From JAJFJD01 sp965228425 (GTDB taxonomy: Bacteria > Pseudomonadota > Alphaproteobacteria > UBA8366): a DNA stretch of 64,000 nt. Shown here in pieces: positions 7,473 to 15,520 of the stretch. The translations under genes were made by a program, and so were the position numbers. Positions within the stretch are counted from its first letter, which is position 1. Each line of letters begins with the position of its first letter. The notes beneath the pieces are model-generated. The model saw only the letters and a program-made list of their open reading frames with translations, was not told the DNA's origin and did no database searches. Location: positions 186,001 through 250,000 of the forward strand of contig OZ245815.1 in the NCBI GenBank assembly GCA_965228425.1. Reading direction: 5' to 3'.

Positions 7473-7968
7473 GGAAACCTTTTATCAAGAGCATGGTGTC
7501 TATCCTCTCCGGCAATGGACCTACCCGAAAATACTGATTTACAACGGGTTCACGTCGGATGAACGGATCCGCGGGTGGCAACTCGCGTCATGGTTCATGG
7601 ATAACGGATGGCTCGCCAGACCCGAGGTTTGCTCGGTGACGGGCAGTACAACCGATGTCACATATCACTCCGAAAACTATTACATCCCGTGGGACCCATA
7701 CTATATCGGCAAAAAGCCGCATACGGCGCTGCACTGTCGGTTCAAGAGTCCGGCATGGTGGCGAAGTATCGTTGAGAAGAACACGAAAACCGGAGAGGAA
7801 TGGTTCTGCGATCTCTCTTTTGACCCCGCATATGATCTTGCCACTCAGTATCGTTCGGAGTTTGGTCAAGACACCCGAGATGTGTTCGCTCATGCCCCGG
7901 TGCCAACCAACATCGAAGTCCCCTGGGATGAGATCCGCTCGACAATTCATCCGATCGAGGACGCCTAG
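7465..7968 (+). CDS. HNH-like putative zinc protein coupled to the nuclease
   Basis: This encodes 167 residues from the ATG at 7465, overlapping the nuclease gene by eight bases, so the two are almost certainly co-expressed. The central segment (about 53-100) has the spacing of an HNH or zinc-ribbon finger: VCSVTG (C56), TYHSENY (H68), then KPHTALHCRF (H86 and H90) followed by SPAWW. In typical HNH proteins this reads CxxC, a histidine, then CH and LH; here most of the cysteines are missing, so metal binding may be altered or lost. The N-terminus (TSDERIRGWQLASWFMDNGWL) looks helical. The assignment rests on pattern only. The pairing with a PD-(D/E)XK protein suggests a two-nuclease or nuclease-regulator system. 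Confidence 0.6.
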   Translation: MDKETFYQEHGVYPLRQWTYPKILIYNGFTSDERIRGWQLASWFMDNGWLARPEVCSVTGSTTDVTYHSENYYIPWDPYYIGKKPHTALHCRFKSPAWWRSIVEKNTKTGEEWFCDLSFDPAYDLATQYRSEFGQDTRDVFAHAPVPTNIEVPWDEIRSTIHPIEDA

Positions 7969-8757
7969 CACCAGCCGCTGTTCTTCGAGGCTGATTCAAT
8001 CTTCCAAAAAATTCAGCATCAATTCTTGTCTCGCGTCAGATTTACGCTCGACACGTTCTATCCAGTAATTATCCCCCACTAACATCTTGGCTCTAGTGAC
8101 AGCATCGTCATAAGAATTAAGGTTCGTGTCAGATTCACAAGATGCGACCTAGCGATCGCGGCTCTCACGCGGCAAAGCAACGCCCCGTCGCTATATAACG
8201 CATTGAGTGCAGGTGTAAGTGATGATGATCAAACGGGGCCGCAGCCAGGAAAACCCGGGGCGGTGTCAGGGCTTAATAGCTCGATGGTCTGAATGGGACC
8301 CGGTTCGCGGACTTCATCAGGGCCAGCGGTCAAGCGCACCGCGCAAACAGGCCGGACACATGACCGCAACCCGCAACGGTCAAAATCACCTAGAATTGCC
8401 CTAGCGTTGAAGGGGCCGTCCACACATGGCACCGCCTGTAATACTGCCACTTTGCCAGTGGCGTTCGTGAAGCAAACTGCTTTTGGTTGCGCTACTGGAT
8501 CTAGTTCACGATTTTTTGTCAAGCGAAATCAATATGTTGTTCAATAAACTGCTTGCCCTATCGCGCGTTTGGAGTTAATCTCCGTTTAGATCGTTCGTCT
8601 AACTTCCTCCCCACAGAGCAGCACGCATCGGAGCAGCACGAGGGGACCAACGGACCTAGAGGGTTCGCGGTCTTCAGTCGTTCCGATGACCAGTCGCGCC
8701 ACTCTACGGTCCTCCCGACCACTGGCTACAAATCGGCCAAGCACGGAGGAAACCGAT
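7969..8757. other. 789-base intergenic stretch, no supported gene
   Basis: It separates the nuclease locus from the phage-derived block. Several short frames exist but none has a convincing ribosome site or recognisable motif. A 50-codon open stretch on the - strand (7996-8148) reads like a plausible protein tail but has no start codon near its beginning, so it could be a gene remnant. The methyltransferase promoter should lie at the right end. Confidence 0.5.
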
Positions 8758-10227
8758 ATGACTGCAAAATCTGCAAACACGGTCCACGCACCAATTTCCC
8801 CTAGCGGGCATCCCGACAAACCTGAACTCTTGCTCAACCACATTGCGCTCGAACTCGTTCCGATCGATGCCGTGAAACCTGCCGCCCGACAAGTCCGAAT
8901 TCATACGGAAAGCCAGCTTACGAAGCTGGCTGCAAGCGTCGACCGGTTTGGCTTTGTCACCCCAATCATCATTGACAGCCATGGTTCAATCATCGCGGGA
9001 CATGGTCGTGTCGAAGCGGCACGGCGCCTCAACATGACGCGAATACCTGCTCTGCGCATCGACCATCTGACGGATGCGGAGATCCGAGCCTACCGCCTTG
9101 CCGATAACAAACTCGCGGAACTGAGTGCCTGGGATGAGGACGCGTTGCGGCTTGAATTCTCTGACCTTCTGGAACTCGACTGCACCTTCGATCTTGAGAC
9201 TGCCGGATTCGAGGTGGCCGAAATTGACATCATCATGCAGGACACCGCGGAAGTGGGCGAAGATGATCCTGGGGATGAGGTCTTAGAGCCCAACACCGTT
9301 GCAGTTTCTCGAGTCGGTGACCTTTGGAATGTAGGCGTTCACCTCGTGCTCTGTGGTGATGCGTTAGAGGCCGCGAGCTACGAGACCCTATTAAGCGGCA
9401 ACCCGGCACGATTGTGCTTCACCGACGCGCCTTACAACGTAAAAATCAACGGAAATGTTTGCGGTCGCGGCCAAATCAAACATCGGGAATTCGCGATGGG
9501 CTCCGGCGAGATGGCCGATGCGGAATTCGAGCAATTCCTATCAATCAGCCACAGTCATATCGCAGCACATTTGGTCGATTGCGGTCTAATTTATTCCTGC
9601 ATGGATTGGCGGAGCGCCGACAAGCTCGTTCGCGCCGGCAAATCGATTGGGCTCAAACATGGAAACACCTGTGTTTGGGTAAAGGACAACGCGGGATTGG
9701 GCAGCTTTTACAGGAGCCGCCACGAGTTCGTCGTTGTGTTTAAAAAAGGTGATGCCCCTCATCTAAACACCGTCGAACTGGGCAAGCATGGCCGCTCGCG
9801 CTCGAACGTTTGGATGTATCCCGGCGTAAATACGCTGAAACAGGGCCGGATGGCCGAATTGGCCATGCATCCCACGGTGAAACCTGTTGCCTTGATCGCC
9901 GATGCGATCAAGGACTGCAGTCGGCGTGGCGACATCGTGCTTGATCCGTTTGCTGGGTCCGGCTCTACGCTGATCGCCGCGGAGCGGGTCGGCCGCAAAG
10001 CGCGTGTCATGGAGCTCGATCCCCTATACGTCGATACCATTCTGCGCCGCTTCCAACACGTTTATGGTGTCGATGCTGTTCACGCCGAAAGCGGATGCAG
10101 TTTTCCCGAAATCACAGAACGCCGTTTGGCGGAAGTGGCCGAAGACGGCATTAATAAGCCCGGTCGAACGACCGTCCGAAAACGGAAACGTCCAGCTGAT
10201 GGTCGGGAGGCTGTGCCTCGTGTCTAA
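8758..10227 (+). CDS. ParB-domain DNA methyltransferase (N4/N6 type)
   Basis: This encodes 489 residues from the ATG at 8758, which has GGAGGA six bases upstream; an earlier ATG at 8686 lacks one. Residues 30-115 form a ParB/sulfiredoxin-like domain with AGHGRVEAARRLN (80-92). The C-terminal half is a beta-class amino-methyltransferase: the catalytic motif is DAPY at 223-226 where DPPY or NPPY is usual, HPTVKP is at 371-376 and the SAM-binding DPFAGSGST at 396-404. Such ParB-MTase fusions are common in alphaproteobacterial prophages, where they modify adenine or cytosine in phage DNA. No restriction enzyme gene is next to it. It overlaps the DUF5681 gene by eight bases, so it belongs to the terminase operon. 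Confidence 0.85.
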   Translation: MTAKSANTVHAPISPSGHPDKPELLLNHIALELVPIDAVKPAARQVRIHTESQLTKLAASVDRFGFVTPIIIDSHGSIIAGHGRVEAARRLNMTRIPALRIDHLTDAEIRAYRLADNKLAELSAWDEDALRLEFSDLLELDCTFDLETAGFEVAEIDIIMQDTAEVGEDDPGDEVLEPNTVAVSRVGDLWNVGVHLVLCGDALEAASYETLLSGNPARLCFTDAPYNVKINGNVCGRGQIKHREFAMGSGEMADAEFEQFLSISHSHIAAHLVDCGLIYSCMDWRSADKLVRAGKSIGLKHGNTCVWVKDNAGLGSFYRSRHEFVVVFKKGDAPHLNTVELGKHGRSRSNVWMYPGVNTLKQGRMAELAMHPTVKPVALIADAIKDCSRRGDIVLDPFAGSGSTLIAAERVGRKARVMELDPLYVDTILRRFQHVYGVDAVHAESGCSFPEITERRLAEVAEDGINKPGRTTVRKRKRPADGREAVPRV

Positions 10228-10792
10228 GAAAAAGCTGAAGCAACCGCGTGTTCGGAAACGAAGACGGCCACCTATGCAGCCAGCGGAAGGGGTATCGCTT
10301 GCCGACGATGCCATTGCCGCCGCCGAAGCTGACACAGAGACCAACGTCGATGCAGCCCACCAAAGAGAAGAGACCGACGCCTACCGGGTTGGTTACTGCA
10401 GGCCGCCGCTTAAAAATCGGTTCAAAAAAGGAAAATCCGGGAATCCTCGGGGACGTCCCAAGGGGCGCAAGAATATCCGGACGTTGGTTAGAGAAACGCT
10501 GTACACGCCCATTACTATGCGGAAAAACGGTCGGGAAAGGCGGATCCCTGCCCTGCACGCGATGCTCGTCCAACTCCGCAACATGGCGGTCGCTGGCGAC
10601 CCTCGGGCTATCGATAAGGTTCTAAAGCTGCTTCCTTATCTAGATGAGAGCGAGAGGACGGCGGGTGAAGCTGACGCAGCCGCCCCTTCGTTCGACCCGG
10701 AGCAAGACCGCGCGCTTCTCGATGAGTTCGCGCAAATGATCCGCGACTCAGGATCTCCTGCGTCTAAAGAGGGCGGGGGTGATGAGCAATGA
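10220..10792 (+). CDS. DUF5681 protein (terminase-associated)
   Basis: This encodes 190 residues from a GTG at 10220, chosen because GGGAGG lies nine bases before it; the frame is open well upstream inside the methyltransferase gene. The core (about 65-90) has the DUF5681 pattern: YRVGYCRPP, then NRFKKGKSGNPRGRPKG, a basic DNA-binding-like motif. The N-terminus is very basic and the C-terminus acidic. DUF5681 proteins usually sit directly before large-terminase genes, as here, and may act as a small-terminase or packaging partner; that role is inferred from position. The terminase gene start overlaps its end by 11 bases. Confidence 0.8.
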   Translation: MSKKKLKQPRVRKRRRPPMQPAEGVSLADDAIAAAEADTETNVDAAHQREETDAYRVGYCRPPLKNRFKKGKSGNPRGRPKGRKNIRTLVRETLYTPITMRKNGRERRIPALHAMLVQLRNMAVAGDPRAIDKVLKLLPYLDESERTAGEADAAAPSFDPEQDRALLDEFAQMIRDSGSPASKEGGGDEQ

Positions 10793-12245
10793 CGAATTGC
10801 GCGCCGCCGCTCTGCGGCGTGAGAATTTTTATTTTTTTGTCAGAGCGGTCTTCGAGCACCTTCATACTGGTCAGACCCTGTCTCAAGCTCAATATCTAGA
10901 AGCGATGTGTTTTGAGTTCCAGCGAGTCGCCGAGGGTCGAGAACGGCGGTTAATCGCAACAGTACCCCCGAGGCATTTGAAGAGTATCTGCGCATCAGTC
11001 GCGCTTGCCGCTTGGATGCTGGGCCATGATCCAACACTTAAAATTATCGTTGCATCTTATGGCGATGATCTCGCCCGCCGCCATTCCGCAGACTTCCGGA
11101 GAATTTTGGAGAGTCCTTGGTATCAAGCGTTGTTCCCGAATGTGCGGATCGATCCGCGGGGCAATCGCGCCGACGAAATCCGCACAACAGCAGGCGGTGG
11201 CCGAAAGGCCGTCTCGCTTGGAGGGGCTGTCACGGGGTTCGGTGCGGACGTCATCATGATCGATGACTTGCTCAAAGCGCAGGATGCACTTTCCGAGCGC
11301 AGACGTGAGGAGGCCCGAGAGTATTTTGAGCTGACCCTCTATTCGCGGCTCAACGATAAGCGGTCAGGTCGAATCATTGTCATTCAACAGAGGCTTCACG
11401 AAGATGATTTTGCCTCATACATTCTTGAAAAAGGAACCTACCGGCATCTCAATTTCCCGGCCATCGCGTCGCAGCAAGAATCCCATTCACTCTATCTCGG
11501 ACGATCCTACGCACGTGCGGTTGGCGATTTGCTTGATCCTGAACGTGAGCCAAGAGCGATCTTGGAATCAATTCGCGATGATATAGGCGCTTACGCATTC
11601 TCGGCGCAATATCTTCAGAACCCAGCACCAGAAGAGAGCTGTCTCATCCGTTTGGAACGGATGACGCTGGTCGAACAAGCTCCGCCGCGTAAAGAAATGC
11701 AGTTCATTATCCAGAGTTGGGACACGGCGACAAAAGACAAGCCCGAATGCGACTTTTCCGCCTGCTCGACCTGGGGGTGGTCAGGCCGTTGGCATCTGCT
11801 CCACGTCTACCGGGCGCGTCTCGAATATCCGGAATTGAAAGCGATGGCGCTCAAACTTAAACAGGATTGGGCAGCAGATCGGGTTCTCGTCGAGGATTCC
11901 AACAATGGCCGGGCCCTTGTGCAACAGCTGCGCTCAGATGGCGACAAAGCATTCATATTCTCGAAGCCAAAGGGATCGAAGCTAGAGCGCCTGATCGCGC
12001 AAAGCGACATCCTTCAATCGGAAAAGGTCGTGATTCCAACACAGCCACGCTGGTTCGACGACTTCCGACGGGAGCTCCTGGTCTTCCCGAATGGCCGGCA
12101 CGATGATCAAGTCGATAGCGTGACCCAATTTTTGCAATGGGCACAGAGCCATCGTGGTCGCGCGTTCGTCAATCGCGATCCGGTCACCAGAAGGCGGATT
12201 CGACCAAACAGACGCTCACGGCAACGTCGCGTGGCGACGGCCTAG
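10782..12245 (+). CDS. Phage terminase large subunit (TerL)
   Basis: This encodes 487 residues from the ATG at 10782 (a GTG at 10779 is also in frame). GGCGGGGG just before it supplies a ribosome site. The N-terminal ATPase has a variant Walker A, PPRHLKS (62-68), and Walker B VIMIDD (157-162). The C-terminal nuclease has the RNase H-like acidic residues: QSWDTATKD, VEDSNNG and GRHDDQVDSVTQ. Large terminases cut and pump phage DNA into capsids. No portal, capsid, protease or tail gene follows within the window; the next 400 bases are empty. The gene looks intact, so this may be a satellite or a relic prophage that uses another phage's particles. Its last 30 residues are strongly basic. Confidence 0.9.
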   Translation: MSNDELRAAALRRENFYFFVRAVFEHLHTGQTLSQAQYLEAMCFEFQRVAEGRERRLIATVPPRHLKSICASVALAAWMLGHDPTLKIIVASYGDDLARRHSADFRRILESPWYQALFPNVRIDPRGNRADEIRTTAGGGRKAVSLGGAVTGFGADVIMIDDLLKAQDALSERRREEAREYFELTLYSRLNDKRSGRIIVIQQRLHEDDFASYILEKGTYRHLNFPAIASQQESHSLYLGRSYARAVGDLLDPEREPRAILESIRDDIGAYAFSAQYLQNPAPEESCLIRLERMTLVEQAPPRKEMQFIIQSWDTATKDKPECDFSACSTWGWSGRWHLLHVYRARLEYPELKAMALKLKQDWAADRVLVEDSNNGRALVQQLRSDGDKAFIFSKPKGSKLERLIAQSDILQSEKVVIPTQPRWFDDFRRELLVFPNGRHDDQVDSVTQFLQWAQSHRGRAFVNRDPVTRRRIRPNRRSRQRRVATA

Positions 12246-12644
12246 CGGGAAACAAGACGCGACATTGAGCTAGCTCTGCGATCGCCGTTCTTCGCATTCC
12301 TTAGCGAACTTGCGACAGGACTTTGCTCACCATAAGAGCGTTACTTTCACCAGGATCGACACAGAAAATCGTCGCAACCTTCGCCCCGACTGACATAAAT
12401 CTCGGGGCTTCGGGTCGTGGGAGGCCGTATACCGGTAACGGCCGAAAACACCCACTTACCGTGTCAATGACGTGCGTAAAGAGCAAAAACTTCGATCTTC
12501 CCGCTGGACTTCCTCGGCAAAGGAAGCGGTACTGCAAGGGCTTGGGCCGCAACGACGGCCCCGCCCTTGCCGGCCCAACCGGCGGGGCCTCAAGAGGTGG
12601 AAGCGCTGCAATCGGCGCAGCGCAAACACCAAAAGAGGCTCATC
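12246..12644. other. 399-base intergenic stretch with hairpin
   Basis: No gene is supported between the terminase and the DUF3489 gene. The right end holds the hairpin listed separately and probably the recombinase-operon promoter. A - strand frame at 12301-12552 is open but shows no motif. Confidence 0.5.
12557..12589 (+). repeat. GC-rich inverted repeat before DUF3489
   Basis: GGCCCCGCC at 12557-12565 pairs perfectly with GGCGGGGCC at 12581-12589 across 15 bases. A nested alternative pairs GCCGG 12569-12573 with CCGGC 12579-12583. There is no T-run. It could be a terminator arm, an operator or a leader structure for the downstream operon. Confidence 0.4.
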
Positions 12645-12947
12645 ATGGCAAAACCCACCAAGACATCCGGAAAGCAGTCAAAGCCCAAGGCGAAACGACA
12701 GAACAAGAAGCCACCTGCGGCCGCAAACAACTCGGTGAGACCAAACACGAAGACCGCATTGCTGGTGGAGATGCTGAGCGATCCGAACGGAGCCACGCTC
12801 GACGAGTTGGTCAAGAAGATTGGTTGGCAACCGCATTCCATTCGAGGGGCTATCAGCGGCACCGTCAAAAAGAAGCTGGGCCTGACCGTGACATCCGTGG
12901 CCGAAGAGGGTCGCGGCCGGGTCTATCGCATCGTGACGGACGCATAA
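12645..12947 (+). CDS. DUF3489 domain protein
   Basis: This encodes 100 residues from the ATG at 12645, with AAGAGG about ten bases upstream; an earlier in-frame ATG at 12567 falls inside the hairpin region. The first 35 residues are Lys/Pro-rich and disordered-looking. The rest is a winged-helix-like DUF3489 domain: KTALLVEMLSDPNGATLDELVKKIGWQ, then RGAISG and a C-terminal GRVYRIV. This small domain resembles DNA-binding wings and is repeatedly found with DUF2924 and serine recombinases in alphaproteobacterial elements; it may act as a recombination directionality factor or repressor, which is inference. One base separates its stop from the next start. Confidence 0.85.
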   Translation: MAKPTKTSGKQSKPKAKRQNKKPPAAANNSVRPNTKTALLVEMLSDPNGATLDELVKKIGWQPHSIRGAISGTVKKKLGLTVTSVAEEGRGRVYRIVTDA

Positions 12948-12948
12948 G

Positions 12949-13401
12949 ATGGCACAGAATAGCAATGGGTCTTCTGATATCGCTCAGACGATCAAAGAGT
13001 TGGAAGCGGCCCCTCGTCCCGAGTTGGCCGAGCGGTGGCAGCGCCTCTATCGAGGCCGGCCGCCGAAAGGTGTGAGCCGGCGCTTTCTGATCGCTGCCAT
13101 CGCGCATGCGCTTCAACTGCGGGCGCATGGACGAACTGCGTCGAGCTTGCGGCGGCGGATCGAGCGCGTTGCGGCAAAACGATCCCGCGACGCCGACGCC
13201 TCGCCAACAAACGTGCCGACGCCTGGTGCGCGGCTCATCCGCGAGTGGAACGGGTCGACCTACACCGTGGACGTTACCGAGGACGGCTACGTCTGGGATG
13301 GCGTGCCCTATCGGTCTCTTTCCGCAATCGCACGGACCATCACGGGCACCCGATGGTCCGGCCCGCGCTTCTTCGGCTTGCCAAAGGAGAATGCATCATG
13401 A
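12949..13401 (+). CDS. DUF2924 domain protein
   Basis: This encodes 150 residues. The DUF2924 signature is clear: an N-terminal helix (TIKELEAAPRPELAERWQRLY), then RGRPPKGVSRRFLIAAIAHALQ, and a C-terminal half with LIREWNGSTYTVDV, EDGYVWDGVPYRSLSAIARTITGTRWSGPRFFGL, which resembles a small beta domain seen in many mobile elements. The function is not established; the constant neighbourhood of serine recombinases suggests an accessory role in integration or excision. It starts two bases after the DUF3489 stop and overlaps the recombinase start by four bases (ATGA), so the three genes form one operon. Confidence 0.85.
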   Translation: MAQNSNGSSDIAQTIKELEAAPRPELAERWQRLYRGRPPKGVSRRFLIAAIAHALQLRAHGRTASSLRRRIERVAAKRSRDADASPTNVPTPGARLIREWNGSTYTVDVTEDGYVWDGVPYRSLSAIARTITGTRWSGPRFFGLPKENAS

Positions 13402-15092
13402 CGCGGAAGCGGCTTCGCTGCGCGATCTATACCAGAGTGTCGACGGACGAAGGGTTGGACCAGGATTATAACTCGCTTGAAGCCCAGCGGGATGCCTGTC
13501 TCGCCTACATCAAGAGTCAGGCCGGTGAAGGATGGGTTGCAACCAAGGATCTTTACGACGACGGGGGGTATTCCGGCGGCAGCATGGAACGGCCGGCCCT
13601 CCAGCAGCTGCTTACCGATGTTCGGAACAAGTCCTTGGATTCACTAATCGTTTACAAAGTGGACCGCTTGACGCGATCGCTTGCCGACTTTGCCAAGATC
13701 GTCGAGATTCTCGATGACCAAGGCGTTTCCTTTGTGTCGGTAACCCAACAGTTCAACACCACATCCTCGATGGGCCGGCTGACCCTGAATGTTCTTCTGT
13801 CCTTCGCCCAATTCGAACGCGAGGTCACAGCGGAACGGATCCGAGACAAGATCGCAGCTTCCAAGAAGAAGGGCATGTGGATGGGCGGCGTTGTTCCGCT
13901 CGGATATGACGTCATTGAGCGCAAGCTAATCGTCAATCCATCGGAAGCCGAAACGGTCCGCACGCTCTTTCGCCTGTACCGTGAGTTGGGGACGGTCAAA
14001 CGCCTAAAGGAAGAAGCCGATCGTCTGGGGCTGCGGACCAAAGCGCGCAAACCCAACAACCCCTCCCATAGGGGCCGACGCGGTGGAGATCCGTTCACCA
14101 TAGGCCACCTCTATAAGCTGCTCGCCAATCGACTCTATCTCGGGGAGATGACGCACAAGGGTGCCAGCTATCCTGGTGAGCATGACGCGATCATTGAGCA
14201 GGGACTTTGGGATGCCGTAGAGGATCAGTTGAACCGTAATGCACTGAAACGATCTCGAACTGCCAAGACGAATGGTTCGAACCTGCTGACCGGGTTGTTG
14301 TACGACGAAGAGGGAAATCGCATCTCGCCGCACTACTGTGTCAAGCAAGGGCGACGGTATCGCTACTATGTCTCCCGCAATCCAGGGAGCCGGAGCGAAT
14401 GGCGTCTGCCGGCAAGGACCATCGAGACTGTGGTCGTCTCCGGCATAGTCGCCTTCCTGAAGGATCAGCGGCGTGTGATCGATCAAGTCATCCCCGCGCA
14501 AGTCATCAATGATGCAGTTGAGAGAATGCTCGCTAGGGCCAAGGACCTTGGCAATCAACTCGAAACCGGCACGGCCTCACAGCGCCGATCGACCCTTGTC
14601 GATCTCGTGGATCGGGTGGGTCTTTCGCAAGAGCGTGTCCGAGTCGAGTTGCAACGATCCGGTCTTCTGCAGAAGTTGCGAGACGAGATTGACGATCTTC
14701 CAGTTGACGATACGGAGGACGCGAGCGTCGTGATTGAGCTGCCGGTCACATTCAAGCGCCGCGGGGTCGAGACTAAGATCGTGATTGCGGGAGAAGAGAA
14801 CGCGGCGTCCACGCCCGATCCGGCATTGATCAATGCCGTGACGTTAGCCAATCGATGGTTCGCCGACCTCAAGACCGGCAAGGCCCGCAGCGTCAAGCAA
14901 CTCGCCGAAAGTGTCGGTGTGGACAAAGGAGACGTTAGCCGGATCCTCCCCTTGGCCTTCCTGGCACCCGATATCGTCGAGGCGATCCTCGACGGGCGCC
15001 ATCCTGTAGACCTCACCGCCTATCGCTTGAAGCGCATCCACACCCTGCCATACGACTGGCAAGAGCAGCGTCTGCTGCTCGGGTTCGCCTGA
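13398..15092 (+). CDS. Large serine recombinase (integrase)
   Basis: This encodes 564 residues from the ATG at 13398, which overlaps the DUF2924 stop; GGAGAA lies upstream. The catalytic domain begins IYTRVSTDEG, with the nucleophile Ser15, and continues with the arginine motifs VYKVDRLTRSLADF and FAQFEREVTAERIRDKI. A recombinase domain follows (GYDVIERKLIVNP to about residue 270), then a zinc-ribbon-like region that lacks the usual cysteines (LTGLLYDEEGNRISPHYC), a coiled-coil part and a C-terminal helix-turn-helix-like stretch (SVKQLAESVGVDKGDVSRI). Large serine recombinases insert and excise elements without host factors. Its position 200 bases from the 3' end of tRNA-Ala marks it as the integrase of the accessory region. 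It appears intact. Confidence 0.95.
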   Translation: MTRKRLRCAIYTRVSTDEGLDQDYNSLEAQRDACLAYIKSQAGEGWVATKDLYDDGGYSGGSMERPALQQLLTDVRNKSLDSLIVYKVDRLTRSLADFAKIVEILDDQGVSFVSVTQQFNTTSSMGRLTLNVLLSFAQFEREVTAERIRDKIAASKKKGMWMGGVVPLGYDVIERKLIVNPSEAETVRTLFRLYRELGTVKRLKEEADRLGLRTKARKPNNPSHRGRRGGDPFTIGHLYKLLANRLYLGEMTHKGASYPGEHDAIIEQGLWDAVEDQLNRNALKRSRTAKTNGSNLLTGLLYDEEGNRISPHYCVKQGRRYRYYVSRNPGSRSEWRLPARTIETVVVSGIVAFLKDQRRVIDQVIPAQVINDAVERMLARAKDLGNQLETGTASQRRSTLVDLVDRVGLSQERVRVELQRSGLLQKLRDEIDDLPVDDTEDASVVIELPVTFKRRGVETKIVIAGEENAASTPDPALINAVTLANRWFADLKTGKARSVKQLAESVGVDKGDVSRILPLAFLAPDIVEAILDGRHPVDLTAYRLKRIHTLPYDWQEQRLLLGFA

Positions 15093-15173
15093 ACCCAAAC
15101 GCCACTACTCGACCATCCCTCAGAAAGTGTTGGCTACCGGAATTGGCCGACAGAGACTTTTCCGCAAATCTGA

Positions 15174-15202
15174 CCGGAGACGGCAAAATTGTCGGTCTCT
15201 GG
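15174..15202. other. Imperfect dyad, candidate attachment site
   Basis: CCGGAGAC at 15174-15181 is matched by GTCTCTGG at 15195-15202 (one G-T), with CAA and TTG arms nearer the centre. A 29-base imperfect palindrome between a serine recombinase gene and a tRNA gene is where an att site or recombinase operator would be expected. No second copy is visible in the window. Confidence 0.3.
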
Positions 15203-15295
15203 ACCTACGGATAGGCGTTGATGTCGCCGCAATGCCGCAGAAATCCGGGCACAACGATATTCCCATAACATATTGATATTACACAGAAAATAGAG

Positions 15296-15371
<76 letters not shown>

Positions 15372-15520
15372 ATCCTTGGGACGCGGCGTGTATTCACGGG
15401 AATTGGGGTTACCCGCCGCCACGTGCGGCTGCCGCAGCAAGTGGCCGCCACGGCACCGGTGCTTGACTTAACGGAAGGGCGACCAAGGACGCAAGGGAAA
15501 AATACCGGCGCGAAATCAGG

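Noticed and set aside
7996..8148. A 50-codon open stretch on the - strand with a protein-like C-terminus.
   Set aside because: No start codon near its beginning and too short to judge; at most a gene remnant.
8219..8404. A 61-codon frame starting GTG.
   Set aside because: No ribosome site, no recognisable motif and codon use unlike neighbours.
12301..12552. An 83-codon frame on the - strand between terminase and DUF3489.
   Set aside because: No motif or ribosome site, and it overlaps the likely promoter of the recombinase operon.
1..15295. A direct repeat of the tRNA-Ala 3' end marking the far island boundary.
   Set aside because: I found no second copy in the window; the boundary probably lies to the left of it.
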